NCBI GenBank assembly: GCA_020433835.1
Contig: JAGRBY010000043.1
Span: forward strand, 1-22,079
Length of the DNA stretch: 22,079 bases
DNA from: Anaerolineae bacterium
Lineage (GTDB): Bacteria; Chloroflexota; Anaerolineae; 4572-78; J111
Direction: 5' to 3'
Every line of letters begins with the position of its first letter. Positions within the stretch are counted from its first letter, which is position 1. Shown in pieces: positions 15,646-22,079 of the stretch. The position numbers and the translations under genes are program-made. The notes beneath the pieces were generated by a model, which worked only from the letters and a program-made list of their open reading frames with translations, searched no databases and was not told the origin of the DNA.

Positions 15646-16371
15646 ATGATTCGATTTGTTGTTTTAAGTCGCCAGCGGTCCGGTTCTGCATTTTTAGCGA
15701 CATCTCTCGCCAGCCATCCGGATATCGACTGCTACCGTGAAATATTTTTGCCCAAAAATAGCGATGCTGATGCCTACCGTGCTTATCGGTCGGCCACGTT
15801 GGCGCGTAAGCTGGACTATATGGTGCGCCGCCAAGAGTCGGTCAACGGTTATCTGGTCGATATGTATGCCGCCCGAACTGATGTAAGCGTTCTTGGCTTC
15901 AAATTTATGTACTCTCAGGCTAAAAAATATCCGCAGGTGGTTGAATGGATTAAAGCCAATGATGTTAAAGTGATCCATCTTATCAGAAGCAATACCTTGA
16001 AGATGATGGTTTCTCGCGAAGTCTCACGGTCGCGCAAAATTTACCATTCATCGCAAAAAGTGAGTCAAATGAAGGTGGCCTTAAATCCCTATCTTCTGAA
16101 GTATCGCCTTAGAAGACTTACCGAACAAGTTGAGGCCTATCGTCGGCTCTTTCCCGATAACCCCTACACGGAGGTTATCTACGAAACCTTTGTAGCCAAC
16201 CGTCAGCAAGAAACGCGCCGCATTCTTGATTTTCTCGGTGTGCCTGAAATGGTTTCACTTGAAAGTGCGCTGGTGAAAATCAATTCTGATAGTCTCGCCG
16301 ATGTAATAAAAAACTATGACCAAGTTGTACGGGTCTTGCAGGGAACGTCTTATGAAAAGTTGCTGGCATAA
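15646..16371 (+). CDS. Sulfotransferase-family protein, second of three
   Basis: This small, 241-residue PAPS-type sulfotransferase has a 5'-phosphosulfate loop SRQRSGSAFLATSL (8-21) and a 3'-phosphate site VIHLIRSNTLKMMVSREVS (109-127). The C-terminal segment VIYETFVANRQQETRRILDFLGVP is typical of Stf0/NodH-like enzymes. Apart from these motifs it shares little with the other two sulfotransferases here, suggesting a different acceptor position rather than recent duplication. There is no signal peptide. AGGA lies about 11 nt before the ATG. It follows the palindromic insertion, so its expression depends on read-through of that hairpin or on a local promoter that I cannot identify. Confidence 0.83.
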   Translation: MIRFVVLSRQRSGSAFLATSLASHPDIDCYREIFLPKNSDADAYRAYRSATLARKLDYMVRRQESVNGYLVDMYAARTDVSVLGFKFMYSQAKKYPQVVEWIKANDVKVIHLIRSNTLKMMVSREVSRSRKIYHSSQKVSQMKVALNPYLLKYRLRRLTEQVEAYRRLFPDNPYTEVIYETFVANRQQETRRILDFLGVPEMVSLESALVKINSDSLADVIKNYDQVVRVLQGTSYEKLLA

Positions 16372-16416
16372 CCCCATAATTTATCCTGAACTATTTTTGG
16401 ATGTGAAGTAGATAGC

Positions 16417-17505
16417 ATGAAAAACCACAAAATATTTATTGCTTGGATTGACCATAATCGCCGCAGTCAGCTTATTGCCAAAAAATTTCAGATGCCGTTG
16501 TATCTGGTTCACGCGTTAAAGCGGTTTTATTTTTTGGCTCCGCTGCGCTACGTTTTGCAAACCATGCGTACCGTATCGATTCTTATGCACGAGCGACCGG
16601 ACGTTGTTTTTGTTCAAAACCCGCCTATTTTTGCCGCTTTGGTCGTTTACATGTACGCTAAACTGTTTGGGGCTAAATTCGTTATCGATTCGCATACAGG
16701 TGCCTTAATTGCGCCTTGGTGGAAATGGACTTTACCCCTTCACGCTTTTCTGTCGCGGCGAGCGCTCTTTACGCTGGTTACCAATGCGCATTTGGAGGAT
16801 CTGGTCAAAGCCTGGGGTGCCAATACGTTTATTTTGGCCGATATCCCCACCACCTTTCCGCAAGGGACGGCTTATCCGGTTAACGGTAAATTTAGTCTGG
16901 CCGTCATCAACACCTTTTCCCCGGACGAACCGGTTGAGGAGGTATTGGCCGCCGCCGCCGACTTGCCCGATGTTGATTTTTATATTACCGGTAATCTTAT
17001 TCGCGCCAAAAAGAGTTACTTACAAGAGCATCCGGACAACGTTACGTTCACCGGCTTTATACCCGATGATGTTTATTTTGGGCTGCTCCGTTCGGTTGAG
17101 GCTATTGTTGTTTTAACAAAGGACAATCATACGATGCAGCGTGGTGCGTGCGAGGCGGTTTCGCTGGGTAAACCGATTATTACGTCAAAATGGCCCATCT
17201 TAGAAAGCTATTTCAATAAAGGCACGATCCACGTTACTAACACGGCCGAGGGCATTCGAGAGGGCGTTAGAGCGATGCAAGCCGAAAAGCAGAGCTTGCA
17301 AGAGGCTATTCTTACCCTCCAACAGGAACGCCGATTAGAATGGGAGCAAAAGTGGCTTGAGCTTAACCAACGCATTGATCACGGTTCGGCCCGCGTCGAA
17401 ATGCAAAAGCCGGGCTGGCGCGAGGGTGTAGCGAGCCTTGCCTTCATTGCTTCTGTGGCGTTGATCCTGCGTTGGTTTTTCAACCGAGTTATGATGAGCC
17501 GGTAA
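16417..17505 (+). CDS. GT-B glycosyltransferase with C-terminal membrane anchor
   Basis: This 362-residue protein has a GT-B-like layout. A hydrophobic N-terminal half contains the strand PDVVFVQNPPIFAAL (61-75) and FVIDSHTGA (88-96). A linker is followed by a C-domain that opens near LAVINTFSPDEPVEEVL (161-177) and contains YITGNL, VTFTGFIPDDVYFGLL and the donor-side stretch RGACEAVSLGKPIITSKWP (242-260). After that come a charged coiled coil (about 270-318) and a probable membrane helix (about 337-356, VASLAFIASVALILRWFF). It resembles the polysaccharide glycosyltransferases that act at the membrane. It ends 17 bp before the deacetylase-like gene, indicating one transcript. Confidence 0.78.
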   Translation: MKNHKIFIAWIDHNRRSQLIAKKFQMPLYLVHALKRFYFLAPLRYVLQTMRTVSILMHERPDVVFVQNPPIFAALVVYMYAKLFGAKFVIDSHTGALIAPWWKWTLPLHAFLSRRALFTLVTNAHLEDLVKAWGANTFILADIPTTFPQGTAYPVNGKFSLAVINTFSPDEPVEEVLAAAADLPDVDFYITGNLIRAKKSYLQEHPDNVTFTGFIPDDVYFGLLRSVEAIVVLTKDNHTMQRGACEAVSLGKPIITSKWPILESYFNKGTIHVTNTAEGIREGVRAMQAEKQSLQEAILTLQQERRLEWEQKWLELNQRIDHGSARVEMQKPGWREGVASLAFIASVALILRWFFNRVMMSR

Positions 17506-17522
17506 GGGTAGGTAATATCAAG

Positions 17523-18812
17523 ATGAAGGTAAGTCAACTTCAGTCGTCACTGCTGCGACATTTTATCGTCAATAACACCAAACCCTACGAAGCGATTCTC
17601 AAAAATGTGCGCTCGCGTCCTGATGTGTGGGTGACATCGCAGGGAGACTATATCGACTGGTGGCAAAAGCGCGAAAATTCAACGCTAACCATCGTGGTTG
17701 CCGACGGCCAATGCCGCGTGAGCAGCTCCTTAGAAAATGCCGTCATCGAAAAATTCCCCGGCGAATTTATAGAAACGTCAGTGGTGGCCTGTCCGGAGAC
17801 CACTTTTTCGGGCGAACTTTGGATTACCATCGATAGGCGTATCCCGCACAATGTGTGGCTGATGGAGTTTCTCAAACGCGAAGGCATTTTCAACGTTCGC
17901 GTGGCCGATGAAGGTGAGTTTATGATCTCCTGGGAAGAGGTCGCCCCCTTGATCGAAACTATCGAGACCAAACAACGCGACCGCCGCCGGACTCGACCGT
18001 TTGAGGAAGATGTAATCGCTTTACGGCAGATGGTTATCGACAAATTAGCCCAACGGCATCTGCCGCTGCTGCGGGTGTGGTACCATCAAAAAGTTAGTGG
18101 TATCATTCCCAAAGCTGTCTTTTCGCCCCGCTACGATGTCGATCGGGCCATAACCAACTTGGGACATATTCGGCAGTTGGAAAAAAAGTACAACGTCGAA
18201 AGTACACTTTATCTTCGCGCGTTTTGTCCTTTTTATAATGAAGACGCTATCAGAGCGTTAGCCGAGGCTCCATGGTGTTCCGAAATTGGTCTCCATGGTG
18301 AATTTGTAACCCATGCCCGCCAATACGGGGGCGAATTCCATGCCGCCGCTGTGGAAAAGCTCCGTCTGGAGCGACTCACCGGTCGACGGGTGACAGGTGT
18401 TTGTATGCACGGTGGCGAATTAACACAAAACAAAAGCCAACAAACAGCCCGTATTGTCGATGAAACGGAATTCGCTTACGACACGAGCATGACGTTCCCT
18501 TACTATTTTCCCTTCCGCGAAATCATCAACGGGCGACCGAGCCGCTCGTATCTGCTCTGTCATACGGTCAGCGATATCGCCATTCCGGCTAACTTTAGCT
18601 ACGGCCAGGCGTTGTATGACCAGGCTGTGTCTAAAATGGATGAGATTTATGAAAACCATGGCGTCTTTGTGTTCATGCAGCACCCGGTTTATTTTGGTTT
18701 TCTCACGTATTTACGTGAAATGAAAAATTGGAAACCACTCGCTAAGTTTGCCGCGAACGCTTTTCTGTCGTTTCGTTTCAACGGTCGAAAAACGGGCAGC
18801 GTCTACGGATAG
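17523..18812 (+). CDS. NodB/CE4-like polysaccharide deacetylase-family protein
   Basis: This 429-residue protein (from the ATG at 17523) has a C-terminal deacetylase-like barrel. SPRYDVDRA (201-209) takes the place of the metal-binding TFDDG motif, EIGLHGEFVTH (254-264) the histidine motif, and CMHGGEL (294-300) with YDTSM (319-323) the later strands. It may remove acetyl or other N/O-acyl groups from a sugar. The N-terminal 150 residues contain DVWVTSQGDYIDWWQKR (34-50), a pattern I associate with the tail that follows the barrel in related proteins, so the domain order may be unusual. There is no signal peptide, so it is predicted cytoplasmic. A TTG at 17472 would extend it into the upstream gene and is less likely. 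Activity is unproven. Confidence 0.72.
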   Translation: MKVSQLQSSLLRHFIVNNTKPYEAILKNVRSRPDVWVTSQGDYIDWWQKRENSTLTIVVADGQCRVSSSLENAVIEKFPGEFIETSVVACPETTFSGELWITIDRRIPHNVWLMEFLKREGIFNVRVADEGEFMISWEEVAPLIETIETKQRDRRRTRPFEEDVIALRQMVIDKLAQRHLPLLRVWYHQKVSGIIPKAVFSPRYDVDRAITNLGHIRQLEKKYNVESTLYLRAFCPFYNEDAIRALAEAPWCSEIGLHGEFVTHARQYGGEFHAAAVEKLRLERLTGRRVTGVCMHGGELTQNKSQQTARIVDETEFAYDTSMTFPYYFPFREIINGRPSRSYLLCHTVSDIAIPANFSYGQALYDQAVSKMDEIYENHGVFVFMQHPVYFGFLTYLREMKNWKPLAKFAANAFLSFRFNGRKTGSVYG

Positions 18813-18835
18813 GTATAATGCGTGTGGCTGATCAC

Positions 18836-18842
18836 GAGGGAG
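18836..18842 (+). promoter_or_regulatory. Ribosome binding site that decides the TTG start at 18849
   Basis: GAGGGAG is followed by 6 nt and then TTG. The alternatives, GTG at 18822 and ATG at 18858, have no comparably spaced site. The TTG start gives a short charged N-region before a lipoprotein signal. Confidence 0.62.
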
Positions 18843-18848
18843 TTTTTC

Positions 18849-20399
18849 TTGGAAAGTATGACCCGTCGCTGGCTAGTTTTAGGCATCGGCCTGATGATAA
18901 TAACTCAACTGATCGCATGTCAACCGGCATCCGATACGAATGTTGAAACCCATCATGCTGCCATGCCTGAACAAGACCAAGCTCAACCTCCTGTCGAGGA
19001 ACAACCGCCAGCGGTGGTGGAAGCTACGGCCCTGCCGGAGCCAACACGTCAGAATGACAATGCTTCTGATGAAACCAATGCGCCCGATACGGAAATGATT
19101 CAAGAACCGCTGGCCCACGAAACCAGAGCCTTATGGTCACGCCTGGGGCAGCGAAGTGTTGACATTACCCGGGCCGATGTCGATAAGCTGGTGGCCAAAG
19201 TTGACGAAGCCCATCTGAACGTGATTTTGCTCCTGGCGTATACGCATGGCCGTGTCTTCTTTGAGCCAAGTCATACGCGCTTTCCAAATAGCGCAGAGCG
19301 GCTGCCAAATCGAACCACATTTAAAGATGACGAATACGCAGATACGTTTCGTTATCTGGTTGCCATTCGCGATGCACGACGAGCGGATAATGATCCGACC
19401 AATGACTTTGAAATTCACGCCTGGTTTAACACCCATCGCGGCGGTGAGAAAGAAGATGGTAATCCGGGGCAAGGCCAGCCCCATAAGGCTTTGTTAGAGC
19501 CGTATATGCTTAACGCTATCTTTCCGGAATTTCAGCTTAAGTATGGCCTTTACTATTCTGAAAATGACGACACCATGCTCGACCCGGAAACATCGGATTT
19601 GCATCAGCCTAAATTTAGAGCGTACATGACGGATTTGATGGCCGGTTTAATCGAAGATTATGACTTGGACGGCATTCATCTCGATCACATCAGAACCGGC
19701 GGTATATGTTTCAACAATGAAGCCCTGGATTACCCCGGCACCGCGTATGACTTTCCCGGCTGTCAGGAGGATTACAAAGCTTGGACCAAAAAAATTTACG
19801 GTCAAGAGTACACCTTATGGGACGATACTGACGGGTTCGATCAGGTTGAGGATGGCGGCAGCGGTCGCATAGCGGCCTGGCAGGAATATAATGTGGGCCT
19901 GCTGGTTCAGAGCGTCCATGATGCGGTTAAAGCGGTAAAGCCCAACGCCGTTATCTCGGTGGCCTCGGTGCGTAACGATATTACGCGCTCAAGCCGACAG
20001 CAGCAGATTAACGGTCAGGCTGCCTGGGAGTGGTTACAGAAAGGCTGGATCGATGCCATGTTTGTTACATCCTACCTGGCCGATACGCAGGATGTTGTCG
20101 ACAAAATTGAAATTGTTAGAAGCGCGGTCCCCGATGACGATTTGAAATTGAGAATTTTCCCCGGCTTGGCTACGCAAGACCTGGAAAATAATTCGGGTGA
20201 TTTGTGGTCGGACAAAATTGTTGAGCAGGTAAATGCGGTTATGTATGGCGATTGGTCGGGCCAACCCTTGGTACCTCCGGCCAAAGGAGTCGCTCTTTTT
20301 CGGGATAAAGGTTTATCGGATGAAGCCGTTCGACTTTTAGGGGAGCAGCCGTTTAGTCAGCCGGCTTTACCGTATTGGGGCGAACCCGAAAAGCCGTAG
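18849..20399 (+). CDS. GHL10-family (DUF187-like) glycoside hydrolase-like lipoprotein
   Basis: This 516-residue lipoprotein (from TTG 18849) has signal sequence MESMTRRWLVLGIG... with lipobox LIAC and acylated Cys24. A low-complexity Pro/Glu/Gln/Asp tether follows (25-90). The catalytic-type barrel begins at ETRALWSRLG (91-100). It has HAWFN (190-194), LDPE (244-247) and the central DYDLDGIHLDHIR (270-282), where Asp276 or Asp279 is a candidate catalytic acid. These are features of GHL10 proteins, which are predicted to hydrolyse polysaccharides. It would be anchored outside the cytoplasmic membrane and could cut or process the exported polymer. It lies 36 bp after the deacetylase-like gene, and the two together recall the deacetylase and hydrolase halves of PgaB. 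Substrate and activity are inferred. Confidence 0.85.
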   Translation: MESMTRRWLVLGIGLMIITQLIACQPASDTNVETHHAAMPEQDQAQPPVEEQPPAVVEATALPEPTRQNDNASDETNAPDTEMIQEPLAHETRALWSRLGQRSVDITRADVDKLVAKVDEAHLNVILLLAYTHGRVFFEPSHTRFPNSAERLPNRTTFKDDEYADTFRYLVAIRDARRADNDPTNDFEIHAWFNTHRGGEKEDGNPGQGQPHKALLEPYMLNAIFPEFQLKYGLYYSENDDTMLDPETSDLHQPKFRAYMTDLMAGLIEDYDLDGIHLDHIRTGGICFNNEALDYPGTAYDFPGCQEDYKAWTKKIYGQEYTLWDDTDGFDQVEDGGSGRIAAWQEYNVGLLVQSVHDAVKAVKPNAVISVASVRNDITRSSRQQQINGQAAWEWLQKGWIDAMFVTSYLADTQDVVDKIEIVRSAVPDDDLKLRIFPGLATQDLENNSGDLWSDKIVEQVNAVMYGDWSGQPLVPPAKGVALFRDKGLSDEAVRLLGEQPFSQPALPYWGEPEKP

Positions 20400-20433
20400 T
20401 TTTGGTGCGTGCAGTCTATAGGAAAGAGATAAC

Positions 20434-20579
20434 TAACCCAAGTTGTCACCTTTAGGCCAAACAACCTAATTGAACCGCAAAGACGCAAAGAACACAAAGA
20501 TTTTTTATAAAAACTTGGCGAACTTGGCGTCTTCGCGGTGAAACTTACTTCATCTGCTGATGGGTAGCAACTTGAGTTA
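20434..20579. mobile_element. MITE-like element with TAACYCAAGTTGC ends and GCAAAGACGC cargo
   Basis: The ends TAACCCAAGTTG (20434-20445) and CAACTTGAGTTA (20568-20579) are inverted repeats matching at 11 of 12 positions. The left end is followed by GGCCAAAC, as in the element at 3807. The cargo differs: ACCGCAAAGACGCAAAG (20474-20490) is mirrored by CTTGGCGTCTTCGCGGT (20523-20539) at 15 of 17 positions. Palindromes of this GCAAAGACGC type are, from memory, widespread dispersed repeats in environmental bacteria. No ORF is present. It fills most of the 212-bp gap between the lipoprotein and the third sulfotransferase. Confidence 0.65.
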
Positions 20580-20611
20580 ACTACCTAAATTTTTGATTGT
20601 GGAGATAAAAC

Positions 20612-21529
20612 GTGACCTACGTTTTTATTGTCGGTTTACCCAGAACCGGCACAAAATTAACCGTAAATGTTATAGAGTCATGCCCCCAGAAGCGGTGCTT
20701 TATTACGCCTGAAAATTTTTTCTTGGGCCGTGTACTTCGCCCCGGTGTTCGCCAAAAAATGCAACGTATCGGTGACATGACCATCGACAACAATGTGCGT
20801 ACGTTTGTAGACAATATCTATGCGGGTGAATATTTTGGGGTCTACTGGTGGGAGCTAAACGCCGGCAAATGGGGCATCGATAAAGAAACCATGCTCCAAC
20901 GCCTGCTGGCCTCTGATCGTAGCGATAAAGCCATCTACGAAGTTTTGTTACAAGCGTATGCCGATGAATTGGGCGATAATGTCATCATCGGCGATAAAAG
21001 CGGGCCGCATCTCTACCATGTACCGACCCTGCTGGAGTGGTTTCCCGATGCCAAAGTTATTCACACGCTTCGCGACCCACGGGCTATCCTGGCCTCAGAG
21101 TTGAAGAAGAGTCATCGCCTACTGCAAACCGCCAAAAACCGGAAACCGTCACCCCTTTTGGTAAAGCTGCTAACACCGATATTATCGATTGTTATTATTC
21201 TTTATATCACGATTGCCTGGCTGTACGCTGTAAAATTGCACTATAAGTACAGCAAACGGTATCCGCACAACTATTATCTCTCAAAATTTGAGGATCTGGT
21301 TGCGCACCCGGAGAAAAGTGTTCGCGCGCTTTGCCAATTTTTAGAGATCGAGTTCCATCCCGCCATGCTGGCTCCTTCGCACATTGACTCCAGCTATGCC
21401 GGGGGGCAAGAAAGTGGTTTTGATAGCGAAACGCTTTCCCGCTGGAAAGAGCATCTTAATCCGTGGGTGAACAGTTGGTTGGTATTTTGGGGCAAAAAAT
21501 ATCTGCAAGAATTTGGTTACATTCATTAA
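20612..21529 (+). CDS. Sulfotransferase-family protein, third of three
   Basis: This 305-residue PAPS-type sulfotransferase has a 5'-phosphosulfate loop FIVGLPRTGTKLTVNVI (5-21), then DNVIIGDKSGPH (122-133), and a 3'-phosphate site AKVIHTLRDPRAILASELKK (147-166). The C-terminus has YYLSKFEDLVAHPEKSVRALCQFLEIEF. An unusual strongly hydrophobic stretch, about 183-208 (LVKLLTPILSIVIILYITIA onward), lies where most family members have a soluble helix. It could tether the enzyme to the membrane near its lipid-linked acceptor. The start is GTG at 20612 with GGAG 7 nt upstream. It is only loosely similar to the sulfotransferases at 13298 and 15646. The acceptor is unknown. Confidence 0.87.
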   Translation: MTYVFIVGLPRTGTKLTVNVIESCPQKRCFITPENFFLGRVLRPGVRQKMQRIGDMTIDNNVRTFVDNIYAGEYFGVYWWELNAGKWGIDKETMLQRLLASDRSDKAIYEVLLQAYADELGDNVIIGDKSGPHLYHVPTLLEWFPDAKVIHTLRDPRAILASELKKSHRLLQTAKNRKPSPLLVKLLTPILSIVIILYITIAWLYAVKLHYKYSKRYPHNYYLSKFEDLVAHPEKSVRALCQFLEIEFHPAMLAPSHIDSSYAGGQESGFDSETLSRWKEHLNPWVNSWLVFWGKKYLQEFGYIH

Positions 21530-21556
21530 ACTATCGAGTGAGGCATTTTACATATT

Positions 21557-22079
21557 ATGAAGATAGCTATTTTTGGCTTAGGCTACGTTGGAACCGTCTC
21601 AGCCGCTTGTCTGGCTGATATGGGCCATACCGTTGTGGGGGTTGATATCAACCCCACCAAAGTAAAGTTGATTAATCAAGGCAAGAGTCCTATCGTTGAA
21701 ACGGGTCTGCCCGAGTTGATTGATCGGATGGTAAGCAAAGGGCAGTTATCGGCTACGGTTGAGGCTGCTGAGGCGATGCAGGATGCGGATATTTCTTTGG
21801 TGTGTGTGGGTACGCCGGATAAAGGGAATGGCAGCCCCCTGTTGTCGGCGGTTAGCCGAGCTTGCAGCGACATTGGGCAACATATCTCGGTTGCCGCCGA
21901 TTATCACGTCGTTATCATTCGCAGTACAATTCTACCCGGCACGATGGAGAGAATGGTTGCGCCTACCTTGGAAGCGGCCTCCGGCTTAAAAATAGGTGAA
22001 GATTTGGGTCTTTGTTTCAACCCTGAATTTCTGCGCGAAGGCTCATCCCTTAAAGATTTTTATGATCCGCCGTTTACCC
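21557..22079 (+). CDS. AlgD-like GDP-mannose (or UDP-glucose) dehydrogenase, N-terminal part
   Basis: The first 174 codons are visible and the gene runs off the right edge. The enzyme would oxidise the C6 alcohol of a nucleotide sugar to the uronic acid using NAD, supplying a charged sugar donor. Seen: Rossmann loop GLGYVGTVSAACLA (7-20), VGVDINPTKVKLINQGKSP (27-45) then IVE, LVCVGTP (81-87), IIRSTILPGT (120-129) and CFNPEFLREGSSLKDF (153-168). The forms SPIVE, RSTILPGT and DPPFT follow AlgD-type GDP-mannose 6-dehydrogenase more closely than Ugd-type enzymes, which usually show KSTVPVGT. The catalytic cysteine domain is outside the window. The ribosome site is weak. UDP-sugar specificity remains possible. 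Confidence 0.88.
   Translation, partial: MKIAIFGLGYVGTVSAACLADMGHTVVGVDINPTKVKLINQGKSPIVETGLPELIDRMVSKGQLSATVEAAEAMQDADISLVCVGTPDKGNGSPLLSAVSRACSDIGQHISVAADYHVVIIRSTILPGTMERMVAPTLEAASGLKIGEDLGLCFNPEFLREGSSLKDFYDPPFT

Overview
This window looks like part of a surface- or exopolysaccharide biosynthesis locus from a free-living bacterium, most plausibly a Chloroflexota (Anaerolineae-like) genome. That placement is an inference. It rests on the secreted cohesin/dockerin protein with long Pro-Thr-Glu/Asp linkers, the roughly balanced base composition, the mixed ATG/GTG/TTG starts behind GGAG-type ribosome sites, and intergenic spaces packed with short palindromic repeats. No rRNA, tRNA, CRISPR array, integrase or transposase gene was seen.

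Layout. Positions 1-117 may hold the tail of an unrecognised gene, followed by a repeat-bearing spacer. On the minus strand, 403-3240 encodes a secreted modular protein: a fibronectin-like domain, a right-handed beta-helix, a cohesin and a dockerin. A clear intrinsic terminator lies at 331-367. A divergent intergenic region (3241-4009) carries at least four different inverted-repeat elements. From 4010 to the right edge every gene is on the plus strand: five GT-B glycosyltransferases (4010, 5666, 9703, 14216, 16417), a Wzz-like chain-length protein (7009), a Wzy/WaaL-like polymerase or ligase (8155), a heparinase II/III-family lyase (10877), three dissimilar PAPS-type sulfotransferases (13298, 15646, 20612), a NodB-like deacetylase-family protein (17523), a GHL10-family lipoprotein (18849), and the first 174 codons of an AlgD-like nucleotide-sugar dehydrogenase (21557 to the edge).

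How the genes may work together. The dehydrogenase would supply a uronic acid donor, most likely GDP-mannuronate. The glycosyltransferases would build a repeat unit, and the Wzy/Wzz pair would polymerise it and set its length. The three sulfotransferases would decorate it, while the lyase, deacetylase and GHL10 protein would trim or modify it. Together this suggests a sulfated, possibly uronate-containing glycosaminoglycan-like polymer. No initiating sugar-phosphate transferase, Wzx flippase, outer-membrane exporter or PAPS-synthesis gene is visible, so the locus must extend beyond the window or rely on genes elsewhere.

The non-coding DNA is also notable. It contains several families of short non-autonomous palindromic elements. 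One, just after the glycosyltransferase at 14216, is flanked by a perfect 22-bp direct duplication. Two others share terminal repeats but carry unrelated palindromic cargo.
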